Source: Sediminibacterium ginsengisoli | Lineage (GTDB): Bacteria > Bacteroidota > Bacteroidia > Chitinophagales > Chitinophagaceae | DNA length: 64,000 nucleotides | Direction: 5' to 3' | NCBI RefSeq assembly: GCF_900167075.1 | Contig: NZ_FUWH01000007.1 | Coordinates: 124,001-188,000 of the forward strand | Shown here: positions 25,895-34,851 of the stretch, piece after piece | Position numbering within the stretch: the stretch's first letter is position 1 | How the letters are laid out: the number at the start of each line of letters is the position of its first letter | The notes under the pieces: generated by a model | The model's database searches: none | Told to the model about the DNA's origin: nothing | What the model saw: the letters and a program-made list of their open reading frames with translations, nothing else | Position numbers and translations under genes: made by a program

Positions 25895-26986
25895 ATGAAA
25901 ACCTTCTTCGCCACATTCCTGCTGCTTCAGATCAACTATTTTGTTCATGCCCAGCAGGCGCCTGCCCGCTACGACAGCCTGATCATGCGCCTGGGAAAAG
26001 AATTTTCCGGAGACAGCTCAACAGCCGCATTATCGGTCGGCATTCATTATAGGAACGACAACTGGTTTTACAATTTCGGCAAAGAAAAACCAACGCCGGT
26101 CTCGGTCTATGAAATCGGTTCTGTCAGCAAAACCTTTACCAGCCTGGTACTCGCCCATGCCGTGAGTGAAAAAAAGCTGAAAATGGAGGATGATGTGCGT
26201 AATTACCTGGAAGGGAACTATCCTGGTCTCGCATATAACGGAGCTCCGATCAGGGTCCTGCATCTGGCCAATACTACTTCAGCGCTTCCGGATAATTTGT
26301 TTTCAGGACTGGACACCGGATTTACCAGGCAGGCATTCCTCGCAGCACTGGCATCAGCTAAACCCGATACGATACCCGGCGTAAGGCCCCGGCATTCCAA
26401 TACCGCGGCTGTTTTACTGACCCTTGTACTGGAAAATGTTTACAAGGCACCGATCGATGCATTGATCAAACGATATGTCCTTGATCCGCTGCAGATGAAA
26501 AACACAGGTTTTGGCAATACTGTTATATCGTCTGCACTTATGACCGGCTACGATCCTTCCGGCAAACCCGCCCCTTATCTCATCCATCAGTTGCTGAAAG
26601 GAACCGGGGGAATGCGTTCCAGCACGGCAGACATGGTCAGATACCTTACTTATCTCCAGAACCGTTCAACGCCCGAAGCTGAAATGGTTCTGACACCCGG
26701 TATTTTCATAGATGCTGCCACCAATAAAATAATCCCGCCGTCGTCCATGGATGTTGTTAATCCCGGAGTTTATTCTCTGTCTTTAAACTGGTATCAATAC
26801 CATCCTGATAAAAATGCATGGCGTATCTGGACAGACGGCGGCACTTACGGTTTCTACTCTTACATTGTGCTTTTCCCTGAAAAGAACCTGAGCATGATCT
26901 TTTTATCCAACCGTACGGGTGAAAAGGTCATTGGAAAGATACAGCAGGTAGCGTTTGGGATTGCGGACAGGATGGGTAGAGAATGA
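25895..26986 (+). CDS. Beta-lactamase-related serine hydrolase (class C fold)
   Basis: 363 aa from ATG 25895, with a signal peptide ending VHAQ, so periplasmic. The SxxK motif is Ser76-V-S-Lys79 in IGSVSKTF. The second motif, YxN in the family, reads His167-Ser-Asn169 (RPRHSNTAA), a Tyr-to-His change. The third (KTG/HxG) appears as TDGGTYGFYSY. FGNTVISSALMTGYDPSGK and GTGGMRSSTADMVRYL fit the penicillin-binding/esterase-like family. Probably an esterase or peptidase acting on a periplasmic D-peptide or ester; true beta-lactamase activity is doubtful given the changed Tyr. It is monocistronic. Confidence 0.88.
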   Translation: MKTFFATFLLLQINYFVHAQQAPARYDSLIMRLGKEFSGDSSTAALSVGIHYRNDNWFYNFGKEKPTPVSVYEIGSVSKTFTSLVLAHAVSEKKLKMEDDVRNYLEGNYPGLAYNGAPIRVLHLANTTSALPDNLFSGLDTGFTRQAFLAALASAKPDTIPGVRPRHSNTAAVLLTLVLENVYKAPIDALIKRYVLDPLQMKNTGFGNTVISSALMTGYDPSGKPAPYLIHQLLKGTGGMRSSTADMVRYLTYLQNRSTPEAEMVLTPGIFIDAATNKIIPPSSMDVVNPGVYSLSLNWYQYHPDKNAWRIWTDGGTYGFYSYIVLFPEKNLSMIFLSNRTGEKVIGKIQQVAFGIADRMGRE

Positions 26987-27050
26987 TTCTCCACCATCGT
27001 GTACTTATATACGATATTTTCGAAAAAAATGATAATCCGGTTCGCGTATA

Positions 27051-27734
27051 TTATTTGTTGTCCACAAAAGCCCTTAATTGATTTATTATAAAATAAGTTG
27101 CAGGCGGTGATCCGTAACCGGCATGTGAATCTATCCATTCACCGAAATGAGGTTTATCTAATAATTCTCTGAATGTTTTTTTAAGATATGTACGCACTTC
27201 ATCATCTCCCGCCTCCATATCTTCCCATATACGTGTGTTATTTTCCAGCACAAATATAATGTCCTCAAAATCTGTACTTGTTCTTCCATCGTTATTCCCC
27301 CGGCTTTTAAAAGCCTCAAGTTTAGTTGCGATGAAGTACTGAGGAGAAAATATACGGATGGAACTTTGGCCTAAATCATAATCGATAGCTGTTGCAAACC
27401 CTTTCGGATACCATCTGTTAGAAAAACCAAGCACATCATTATGTGTAGGCATCACATCAACAATAATATCCCTGATAATATATCTGCATACAATACCTGA
27501 AGCCTGATCATTGACAAATCCCATATCTCGCAAACGTTCATCTATAGCAGCATATTCGCTATGCGACCAAAGTTCAATTACGACATCAATATCATCGGTA
27601 GGTCTCGCTTCAGCAGATGATTTATCTGTATACAAACCAACAGTAGCGCCACCAACAAAAACAACTTTATCTTTCAGATCACCAAGTGATTCCTTCACTA
27701 TCTGTATCCTCTTTATGTTCTCGTGATAGATCAT
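27051..27734 (-). CDS. AbiEii-like nucleotidyltransferase, putative toxin of a two-gene module
   Basis: 227 aa. The nucleotidyltransferase signature is VGGATVGLYTD followed by RPTDDIDVVIE, with the GG, the linker and the paired Asp of the family. The downstream pattern YFIATKLEAFKSRG matches the helical part of AbiEii/MenT-like proteins (KLxAxxxR). It overlaps the upstream gene by 56 nt (27679-27734), so the two are coupled. AbiEii-type enzymes act as toxins in type IV toxin-antitoxin and abortive-infection systems, modifying tRNA or another target. Toxicity here is inferred; some such enzymes are not toxins. Confidence 0.75.
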   Translation of the reverse strand: MIYHENIKRIQIVKESLGDLKDKVVFVGGATVGLYTDKSSAEARPTDDIDVVIELWSHSEYAAIDERLRDMGFVNDQASGIVCRYIIRDIIVDVMPTHNDVLGFSNRWYPKGFATAIDYDLGQSSIRIFSPQYFIATKLEAFKSRGNNDGRTSTDFEDIIFVLENNTRIWEDMEAGDDEVRTYLKKTFRELLDKPHFGEWIDSHAGYGSPPATYFIINQLRAFVDNK

Positions 27735-28245
27735 GCAACAATAATTTTGACAAATATTTTAAGGCAATTTTTTTCTCTCTGCTTCTACCAGTACGTAAAA
27801 CATCCAACATCGCCAGCACTTCATAAAGTGTAGGATCATCCTTTGCGGCCTTTACTTGGTTAGGATAGAGAGGCTCAATCGCCTGACCATAATCTTTGCC
27901 CCCTATATCAGGCCATACATAAATTTCACTGCTAATGATTTTTTCCAAAAAGATCGGATGACTATGAGCTGTTGCCATTCCACGCGTCATCCGTCCAGGA
28001 GACTGTGGAAAAACATAGGGCATACCGTATTGTAAAAACTCGAAGAGGCTAATTTTGTTGACCCTTTTCCGATTATAATCAATAAGACCGGCGAGGCTGC
28101 TCCTATTCAGGGACTCTGACACTTCTGCGCCGCTGATAAAAAGTGAGCGTGCCAAATCCTGGAATTGCCATTCCTGATTTCCTAAAATGACAATTTTTAG
28201 CAAAATAACAATATCCTGAGGTCTCATTCCTTTATGCTGTCTCAT
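27679..28245 (-). CDS. AbiEi-like winged-helix protein, putative antitoxin and autorepressor
   Basis: 188 aa. The first 70 residues look like a winged helix-turn-helix (RPQDIVILLKIVILG, WQFQDLARSLFISGAEVSES, GLIDYNR). The middle (MPYVFPQSPGRMTRGMATAH) and the later SSEIYVWPDIGGK segment form a second, unrecognised domain. Starts only 17 nt downstream of a perfect 16-bp-arm palindrome that is probably its operator. The 56-nt overlap with the nucleotidyltransferase gene is typical of toxin-antitoxin modules, with the regulator first. Not assigned to a named family beyond this. Confidence 0.65.
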   Translation of the reverse strand: MRQHKGMRPQDIVILLKIVILGNQEWQFQDLARSLFISGAEVSESLNRSSLAGLIDYNRKRVNKISLFEFLQYGMPYVFPQSPGRMTRGMATAHSHPIFLEKIISSEIYVWPDIGGKDYGQAIEPLYPNQVKAAKDDPTLYEVLAMLDVLRTGRSREKKIALKYLSKLLLHDLSREHKEDTDSEGITW

Positions 28246-28262
28246 AAGTCAAATATATGAAT

Positions 28263-28297
28263 AATTTCTCATTTTGCAAAATGCAAAATGAGAAATT
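28263..28297. promoter_or_regulatory. Perfect 16-bp-arm inverted repeat, operator of the AbiE-like module
   Basis: AATTTCTCATTTTGCA (28263-28278) and TGCAAAATGAGAAATT (28282-28297) are exact inverse copies around AAA. A smaller palindrome ATTTTGCAAAAT (28271-28282) is nested in it. It ends 17 nt before the start of the winged-helix gene, where an autorepressor would bind. No U-tract follows on the minus strand, so an RNA terminator is less likely. Confidence 0.7.
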
Positions 28298-28447
28298 AGA
28301 ATTAGTAAAATAGATTTTTGTCCTTAACAGTTCCTCTCATATCATTAAAATTTATATGCCTTGTCGTTTCCCTATTAATAGGTACCCATTCTTATCTAAT
28401 TTGCAGGTACTTGCATTTCTCCATCAGCCAATACAAATAAAGCACTC

Positions 28448-29038
28448 ATGGAAACAGCTACCCTATTAAAACAGATCGGTTTCATCAAAGAAATCGACAA
28501 ACTGAAATATATTACCCGCAAAACCAGACTGTTCAACAGCGACAGACACGAAAACGACGCGGAACACAGCTGGCACCTAGCTCTGATGGCGATTGTTTTA
28601 GCCGGGCATTCAAACAAGCCTATTGATGTGCTGAAAGTGGTAAAAATGGTGCTGATCCATGATATTGTTGAGATTGATGCGGGAGATACATTTATTTACG
28701 ACACTGCCAAAAATCATACGAACACGGAAGAAGAGCTACGTGCAGCAAAACGGATCTTCGGGTTATTGCCCGCTGAACAGGCTTCGGAGTTTATTTCCAT
28801 ATGGGAGGAATTTGAGGCCGGCCATACCAATGAAGCCAAATTTGCAAGATCTATGGACAGGCTGGAACCCTTGTTACAAAACACATCCAACAACGGTGGC
28901 ACCTGGGCTGAATTCAATGTGGGCTATCAGCAGGTATATGATAAGAAGTCGGTCATCAAAAAAGGCTCGGAAGCAATCTGGGAATATGCAGAGAATTTAT
29001 TGAAGGAGAATGTGGAGAAGGGAATCTTGAGAAAATGA
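28448..29038 (+). CDS. HD-domain phosphohydrolase, YfbR/5'-deoxynucleotidase-like
   Basis: 196 aa, cytoplasmic. The HD metal site is visible: RHENDAEHSWHLAL (His), IHDIVEIDAGD (the HD pair), and the later conserved Asp in FARSMDRLEP. This arrangement matches the HD_3 group of nucleoside 5'-monophosphatases (YfbR-like), which remove phosphate from deoxynucleotides. Length is typical. It stands alone between divergent and same-strand neighbours, with an AT-rich region before it. A role in nucleotide-pool cleaning is the default. Confidence 0.85.
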   Translation: METATLLKQIGFIKEIDKLKYITRKTRLFNSDRHENDAEHSWHLALMAIVLAGHSNKPIDVLKVVKMVLIHDIVEIDAGDTFIYDTAKNHTNTEEELRAAKRIFGLLPAEQASEFISIWEEFEAGHTNEAKFARSMDRLEPLLQNTSNNGGTWAEFNVGYQQVYDKKSVIKKGSEAIWEYAENLLKENVEKGILRK

Positions 29039-29164
29039 TGAACTGGTCTATGCGGCATCATAATTATTCAAAGTTAAGGGGTTAGGCTTCTAACATCGTT
29101 TTGAAGACAATAACCAAAACATTTCAGATCTGTTTTAAAGGTTTGATTGTATTAATTTTGCCGG

Positions 29165-30046
29165 ATGGCAGTAAAACGCAATACCGCGATACCCGGGATA
29201 GATATGACCGACCTTACAATCAAAGGCTTTAAGGCGCATGTACTTACCAACCCGCGGGATCTGCCTGTTTCATTGGGCCGCCGCGACTTTTACAAAATGG
29301 GTTTGGTGAATGGTGATATGTCCATCACTTATGGCGACAGGGTGATTGAAATGAATGGCCCGGTTCTCTTTTTTGTAAATCCCAAAGTACCGCATGGTGT
29401 TATCCATCGTTCCAGGGAGAGAACCGGTTACGCCTGTTTGTTTACACCTGCGTTTTTTATTGGCAGGGAAAGAACTCAGCTCCTGAACAATTCACCACTG
29501 GTACGTACAAGTGACGCGCCTCACATTGCACTGAACAATGAACAGGCAGAATTCATAGCTGGTATTTTTAAAAAGATGGTGTCTGTTTATGACAGTGATT
29601 ACAGGCAAAAGGGCGAAATGATCAGTAATTGTATTGAACTCATCCTCCGGGAAGCGCTCAGGATACAGCCTCCGCAAAATGTACCGGAGTTCAAAAAAGG
29701 AGCAACCAGGATCACGCATCTTTTTTTTGATCTACTGGAACGGCAGTTCCCGCTGGAGCGTTCCGGCCAAGCGTTGAAGCTGCGCGCTCCTCAGGACTTT
29801 GCCGCGGGCCTGGCAGTGCATGTAAACTACCTCAACCGTGCCGTAAAAGAAGTTACCGGCAAACCTACATCTGTCCATATTGCCGACCGCATAGTTGCCG
29901 AAGCAAAAGCGCTGCTCCTCCATACCGACTGCAGCATAGCAGAGATCGCAGATGCATTAGGTTTTGAATACACTACCTACTTCAACAATTATTTTAAAAG
30001 GATAACAGGCGCAGCGCCAAATTCATTTCGGAAAGGGAAGGTTTGA
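29165..30046 (+). CDS. AraC-family transcriptional regulator
   Basis: 293 aa. The N-terminal cupin-like effector domain (about 20-140) includes [14 protein letters not shown] and [15 protein letters not shown]. The C-terminal double helix-turn-helix (about 190-293) has the [16 protein letters not shown] and [25 protein letters not shown] pattern, ending PNSFRK. A perfect TAATTTTG -7-like element at 29153-29160 lies only 4 nt before the ATG, so translation may begin at Met14 (29204). The gene precedes an NAD-dependent epimerase/dehydratase and probably controls it. Confidence 0.9.
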   Translation: MAVKRNTAIPGIDMTDLTIKGFKAHVLTNPRDLPVSLGRRDFYKMGLVNGDMSITYGDRVIEMNGPVLFFVNPKVPHGVIHRSRERTGYACLFTPAFFIGRERTQLLNNSPLVRTSDAPHIALNNEQAEFIAGIFKKMVSVYDSDYRQKGEMISNCIELILREALRIQPPQNVPEFKKGATRITHLFFDLLERQFPLERSGQALKLRAPQDFAAGLAVHVNYLNRAVKEVTGKPTSVHIADRIVAEAKALLLHTDCSIAEIADALGFEYTTYFNNYFKRITGAAPNSFRKGKV

Positions 30047-30129
30047 AAATCATACTTATTGGTTTGAATCTCGTTGTCATTGCTCCCGCGAGGGCAGGAA
30101 CTTTGCATGATGAATTTAAATCAAAACAT

Positions 30130-30990
30130 ATGAAAATTTTAGTAACCGGTGCAACCGGGAAAGTGGGCTCAAGGTTAGTTCCCCGCCTGATCGCAAAGGG
30201 GCATGAAGTCCGGATCCTGGTACGCGATGCGGCCAAAGCAGAAACGCTGACAACGCTCGGCGCGATACCTGTTACCGGAGACCTGTTCGATCCGGTATCC
30301 CTCGTACCGGCAGTGGAGGGCACCGATGCCATTGTTCACCTGGCTGCCTTTTTCCGGACACTTACAGATAACGAAGGAATAATAAAAACCAACCACAACG
30401 GAACCGTTGCACTCGCCAAAGCGGCCCTTGCTGCGGGTGTAAAAAGGTTTGTATTCACAAGCACAGGCAATGTATATGTTTCCGGCTACGGACATCCGGC
30501 AAGGGAAACTGATTTTGTAGATAGTAATGACCCCCGTGCGTATTCAGCGAGTAAGGTTGCCGCTGAACAGGAACTGCTGGCACTGCACAGAACCGATGGT
30601 CTGGACCTACGCATACTCCGCCTCTCCTTTGTCTATGGCGATAAGGACCCGCATATAGAAGAAATCCTGCCATTGCTTAAAAAATGGAACCGTCATCCCG
30701 GCTGGCGCATGCAAATGCTCCATCATCTCGATGTGGCGCAAGGTATTAACCTGATGCTTAACCTTGAAGGGCTGGATGGCCAGATTTTTAACCTCGCAGA
30801 TGATGCGCCGGTTTCGCTGTACGAACTCGCGGATTCTTTCGGCCTCGCTGCTGATACTTTTCCCAAGGCAGAGGGACCGCTCCTGGATCCTTTTGAAGGC
30901 ATCATGGACATATCGAAGATCAGGAAATTTGCGGGTTACCGCCCACTTGTGCCCAGTTATTACGTTGCCCGCGACCTTGACCTGTTATAG
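30130..30990 (+). CDS. NAD(P)-dependent extended SDR (epimerase/dehydratase-like)
   Basis: 286 aa from ATG 30130; an upstream in-frame Met at 30043 adds residues outside the family fold. N-terminal [20 protein letters not shown] carries the GxxGxxG nucleotide loop. The active-site YxxxK is intact as [35 protein letters not shown] and [10 protein letters not shown] fit the extended SDR epimerases. Substrate unknown. It lies 83 nt after the AraC gene on the same strand. Confidence 0.88.
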   Translation: MKILVTGATGKVGSRLVPRLIAKGHEVRILVRDAAKAETLTTLGAIPVTGDLFDPVSLVPAVEGTDAIVHLAAFFRTLTDNEGIIKTNHNGTVALAKAALAAGVKRFVFTSTGNVYVSGYGHPARETDFVDSNDPRAYSASKVAAEQELLALHRTDGLDLRILRLSFVYGDKDPHIEEILPLLKKWNRHPGWRMQMLHHLDVAQGINLMLNLEGLDGQIFNLADDAPVSLYELADSFGLAADTFPKAEGPLLDPFEGIMDISKIRKFAGYRPLVPSYYVARDLDLL

Positions 30991-31134
30991 CCGGTTGCAA
31001 TAGTGCGGAAAGATGTGGAAGAAGAATCCCTTGGAGTGGCTTCGCGTGTATTTTATTATACAGGAACGCATCTGTAACTATGGCATAATCCTTTCTTTTT
31101 ACGTGGCATTATTAACCACTTAAAATTCAGGTTT

Positions 31135-31290
31135 ATGGCACAGAATTCAAAAAAATCGATAGCACAGACCAAGTCGGTTGCCAGTAACAATGAAAAGATG
31201 AGTAAGGATTCAAGCACCGTATCAACGGGCAAAAAAAATTCTTCCGCCCAGGGCACAAGTGGGAGCCCGGGAAAAAGCAGCCGCAAATAG
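31135..31290 (+). CDS. Tiny Ser/Lys-rich disordered protein, 51 aa
   Basis: ATG 31135 to TAG 31290. The product (MAQNSKKSIAQTKSV..., ending PGKSSRK) is low-complexity with Ser, Lys, Gly and Thr, strongly basic, and has no hydrophobic segment, so it is probably cytoplasmic and unstructured. A clear terminator lies 20 nt after the stop, which supports a real transcription unit. Similar Ser/Lys-rich mini-proteins occur in this family of bacteria; function unknown. Confidence 0.6.
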   Translation: MAQNSKKSIAQTKSVASNNEKMSKDSSTVSTGKKNSSAQGTSGSPGKSSRK

Positions 31291-31310
31291 TAGGTTTAAA
31301 AATTAACTTA

Positions 31311-31338
31311 TCCTGCCGCTGGTTAGCGGCAGGATTTT
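31311..31338 (+). terminator. Terminator after the tiny basic protein
   Basis: Perfect 10-bp stem TCCTGCCGCT/AGCGGCAGGA (31311-31320 and 31325-31334) with a GGTT loop, then TTTTGC. The U-tract is short but the stem is strong. Confidence 0.8.
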
Positions 31339-31574
31339 GCGTGCCAGATGACCAGGTTGGTATCGTTGTGCAGCAATGGTACAATGTTGACAGTATGATC
31401 CATGTTCTCTTAAAACGGCCATTTCACTATAAGCCGGTTTTTCATCCATGGGAACCTGATCAGCGAAAAGTTAAAGGGGCTTTGTGAAGCAAGAGATGTG
31501 AAATTCATTCTTATACCTATTTAGGAGTATTGGGCATTTTTTTCATACCGGCTATTTTTAAACATATAAACGAT

Positions 31575-32588
31575 ATGAGAAAACTGATAATGATATGCCT
31601 GTTCTTTATAACAGGTTATACACTGAACGCCCAGACAAATGCAATAGAAGCCAAAGCAGCCTATCTCCTCGCAGAAGAGAGTTACGGCAAAGGCGATTAT
31701 AAAAAAACACTGGAATTCCTGAGCCAGGTCCGCGAAGCGCTTGGTAACACCAACTGTAAAATACTGTACTTACAGATCATGGCTACCCGCGAACTTCATG
31801 CAAAAGATTCCGCCAACAATGATATACTGCCCCTGATACTTCAATTTGAAAAAAGCCCCGACTATCCGAATTTCAACGAAGAGAAAGCCCTGGAAATAAG
31901 CAAGCTGAAACTCCTGGTAAAATCAGAACAGAAAGCCATCACAGACAAGCAGGCGGAATTAACGCTGGCCAGGGAAAAAAGGCGCGATTCACTTGCAAAA
32001 GCAAGAACTCAGGCGCATAAAGATGCATTTATCAATACGGTAACACTCAAAGGACAGTTCAATATCACACTGGATGAATTGGATAAAGCCAATCCGAAAT
32101 GGAAGGTAAAAAAATGGGTAGCGGATAAAGTGTCGCCTACGGTAGAGTTATATCATAATACGGCATACAGCTTTGATACCGCTGAATTTCCATTTCCCAC
32201 TATCCCTTCGATGAAAGGTTCTCACAATCCTTTTACTATTTTAGGTGTATATGTAAAAGATGGAAAAGTTACCGGTTACCAGGTGCTGCAGGCATACAGT
32301 ACCTATATTTATGAAGGTTCATTACCGATTTACAACATAAATGTGGGGCTACCCGTTTCTTTAGCCAATATCTATTCCACTTCGCTTCTGCTCGATCCGA
32401 TCATTACTCCTTTCACTATTAACGGGGCTACAGCCAACCGCTATCTCTGGACTGAAGGGAAGTACGGCTTCATGATAGAGGAAATGCATTACCTGAAGGG
32501 TGGCGGCGGTATCGTAAAGATCGTAGAAACCAAGTTCTACAATCCAACGGAAAAAGAAACTGCTTTATATCATCCGTCTGAAAAATGA
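31575..32588 (+). CDS. Secreted protein of unknown function, 337 aa
   Basis: From ATG 31575 (MRKLIMICLFFITGYTLNAQ), a signal peptide of about 20 residues. Residues 25-110 are helical with a TPR-like feel (AAYLLAEESYGKGDYKKTLEFL). A Lys/Arg/Glu-rich coiled segment follows (about 110-165, ELTLAREKRRDSLAKARTQ). The C-terminal part is beta-rich with aromatic motifs (PFTILGVYVKDGK, GKYGFMIEEMHYLK). No known domain recognised. An in-frame Met at 31530 would not give a signal peptide. Monocistronic. Confidence 0.75.
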   Translation: MRKLIMICLFFITGYTLNAQTNAIEAKAAYLLAEESYGKGDYKKTLEFLSQVREALGNTNCKILYLQIMATRELHAKDSANNDILPLILQFEKSPDYPNFNEEKALEISKLKLLVKSEQKAITDKQAELTLAREKRRDSLAKARTQAHKDAFINTVTLKGQFNITLDELDKANPKWKVKKWVADKVSPTVELYHNTAYSFDTAEFPFPTIPSMKGSHNPFTILGVYVKDGKVTGYQVLQAYSTYIYEGSLPIYNINVGLPVSLANIYSTSLLLDPIITPFTINGATANRYLWTEGKYGFMIEEMHYLKGGGGIVKIVETKFYNPTEKETALYHPSEK

Positions 32589-32663
32589 GTACTACAGCCC
32601 CTTACATCCGGAAGCATACCCGGTTTTACGAAATTTCAATAGTCCGAAAGCTTACGCCATCTG

Positions 32664-33584
32664 TTAGTTAAATGATTGTCTGAATTCCACGGGTGAAATA
32701 TCTGTCTTTGCCTTAAAAAGTTTGCTGAACGATTGTAAGTGTTCAAAGCCTAATTCATACGCAATTTCGCTAATTGACAGTTGTGTAGTTGACAGCTTTT
32801 CCTTCGCCTTGTCTATAAGTTTGTTGTGAATGTGTTGTTGTGTGCTTTGTCCTGTGAGCACTTTAAGCAAACTACTTAAATATTTTGGTGAAACATGTAA
32901 CGTGTCTGCAATGTGCTGAACGGTGGGCAATCCTTTTGCAATTAAATTATCGCTGTTAAAATAATCTACAAGCAATTTTTCCAACCGGACCAGAAGCTGG
33001 TGGTTTGATTTTTCTCTTGTTATAAACTGGCGGCTATAAAAGCGCTCAGCATAACTAAGCAAACTTTCAATTTGTGCAATAATGATCTGTTTGCTAAACC
33101 TATCGATGTTTGCATGATATTCCTGCTTAATATTTTCAATAATATGATTGAGTGTATTTTCTTCCTTATCTGATAAAAACAAGGCTTCGTTTACCGAATA
33201 ATCAAAAAATTCGTACTGTTTAATAGTTTTGGCAAGCGATGTATTCCATAAGAAATCAGGATGAATGAGCAACATCCACCCCGACTTCTTTTCAGCTACA
33301 TCTCTATCGGGCTCTATCCTGAATACCTGGTTAGGTGAAACAAAAAACATAATACCTTCATCAAAATCGTATTGCTGCTGCCCGTACTTCATTTTAGCGT
33401 TCATTCCTCTTTTGACAGATATCTGGTAGAAATCAAACACCCAGTTTGTTTCAGCAATATCGGCAGGCCGCTGAACATTGCTGTAATCAATCACGCTGAT
33501 AAGCGGATGCTCAGGCTGCATCAATCCTCTCAACCGGTGGAATTCGCTAATCGTTTTTATTCTTTTAGTTGGCCGTTGTTCCAT
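32664..33584 (-). CDS. AraC-family transcriptional regulator
   Basis: 306 aa. N-terminal effector domain about 20-180 (RGLMQPEHPLISVIDYS, YDFDEGIMFFVSPNQVFRIE). C-terminal AraC DNA-binding domain about 205-306 (TVQHIADTLHVSPKYLSSLLK, then SISEIAYELGFEHLQSFSKLFKAKT, a full double helix-turn-helix). It follows the NmrA-like gene on the same strand, 126 nt away, and is its likely regulator. Inducer unknown. Confidence 0.92.
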   Translation of the reverse strand: MEQRPTKRIKTISEFHRLRGLMQPEHPLISVIDYSNVQRPADIAETNWVFDFYQISVKRGMNAKMKYGQQQYDFDEGIMFFVSPNQVFRIEPDRDVAEKKSGWMLLIHPDFLWNTSLAKTIKQYEFFDYSVNEALFLSDKEENTLNHIIENIKQEYHANIDRFSKQIIIAQIESLLSYAERFYSRQFITREKSNHQLLVRLEKLLVDYFNSDNLIAKGLPTVQHIADTLHVSPKYLSSLLKVLTGQSTQQHIHNKLIDKAKEKLSTTQLSISEIAYELGFEHLQSFSKLFKAKTDISPVEFRQSFN

Positions 33585-33710
33585 AATGTAAAGTAAACCT
33601 GTTTATTCTGCTTAGTACCAAAAACAACTTTGATTTTATCGGGCTGCCATCAACTGCGTGAGCTTTGAGTAACTTTCGTTGCATTTTCAGAAGCCTCCAT
33701 ATATGAAAGA

Positions 33711-34622
33711 TTACTTGTTTTCAGAATTATAAACCAATGCGAATTCTTTGGCAAAATCAGCCAGTTTTATTTTGCCAAAAGTTGGTTGGTGTTGGTAGTA
33801 ATCTTCATATAGACTGCCATCGCCCTGGCTTCTCTGTAATTCAATAAAGCCTTCAGCAACCTGCTTATTAAAACCAATTCCCAACCAATTGTTCAATAAT
33901 TGTTCATCAGGTATTACTTTCCATTCCAGATCAGGTTTTCCAATTTCATTTCCCAGGACTTTTGCAATTTCATTCGGAGAAACTTCATCACTGGCAACAT
34001 ATCGTACCGTTCTGCCTGCAAATGGTTGGTCCATTTCTTCAACAATTACATCTGCTACATCCAAAGGTGAAACCCAGGGTTCTTTTTTGTCACCACCATA
34101 GTTTGAAATAATGGCACCATTATATTTTATCGACTGCACAAAGGAAAACATATTGATATAAAAGCCGACCGGCCGAATGAACTTGATGGCGACATTATCC
34201 GGCAATTGTCTCAAAATGCTTTCTACATTGTAATGGAAGATGAGAATGCCAATGCCCTTGTTGGTATGAGCACCGATACTGCTCAAATGAATTACCTTTT
34301 TTATGCCCGACCGCTCAACCGCCTTTTTGTAGCTGTTGCCAATTTTGTTAATATTAGTAATAAAATCAACTGATTTATCAAAGAGATTACCGGCGGCTTC
34401 CATCGTTTCCATTAAATAGACAATGTCTGCTCCAGTGAATACTGTTGTTAAGAACCCGGCATCAAACATACTGCCAATAGCCGCTTTTGCACCCAGTATT
34501 TCAATGGCTTCTTTTCTTTCTGCATTACTGCTGATGACGGTTACCGAATGCCCTTTTTTTACAAGTTCTGTTGTAAGCGGCTTTCCGATGTTGCCCAGAG
34601 AACCGGTTAATACAATGTTCAT
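33711..34622 (-). CDS. NmrA-like NAD(P)-binding SDR
   Basis: 303 aa. N-terminal nucleotide-binding motif MNIVLTGSLGNIGKPLTTEL (GxxGxxG). DAGFLTTVFTGADIVYLMETME, KKVIHLSSIGAHTNKGIG and KFIRPVGFYINMFSF match the NmrA/HSCARG-type atypical SDR family, which lack the usual YxxxK and often sense redox state or reduce quinones. Upstream of the AraC gene on the same strand. Substrate unknown. Confidence 0.87.
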   Translation of the reverse strand: MNIVLTGSLGNIGKPLTTELVKKGHSVTVISSNAERKEAIEILGAKAAIGSMFDAGFLTTVFTGADIVYLMETMEAAGNLFDKSVDFITNINKIGNSYKKAVERSGIKKVIHLSSIGAHTNKGIGILIFHYNVESILRQLPDNVAIKFIRPVGFYINMFSFVQSIKYNGAIISNYGGDKKEPWVSPLDVADVIVEEMDQPFAGRTVRYVASDEVSPNEIAKVLGNEIGKPDLEWKVIPDEQLLNNWLGIGFNKQVAEGFIELQRSQGDGSLYEDYYQHQPTFGKIKLADFAKEFALVYNSENK

Positions 34623-34851
34623 TTTTTTACTGTTTTATTTTGCTTATGCAAAGTTGCACCGGCTGAAAAAAACAGATTTAGCTGAACTTCTGATTGTTTT
34701 AGCCAAAAGGAATGACAAAACAGCTGGCTATTCTGGCAGAGAATCCGTTCATATTACTATCGGTCGGGGTCATCCTGCAATTGCCAATTAACGGTCCGGA
34801 TGTTGCAGCTGTGTAGATAATACTGAAGAACAACAAAACCATTACGTTTTT

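Noticed and set aside
34623-34851. Gap between NmrA-like and SDR genes searched for a third regulator
   Set aside because: The only frame overlaps the NmrA-like gene in antisense and has no helix-turn-helix.
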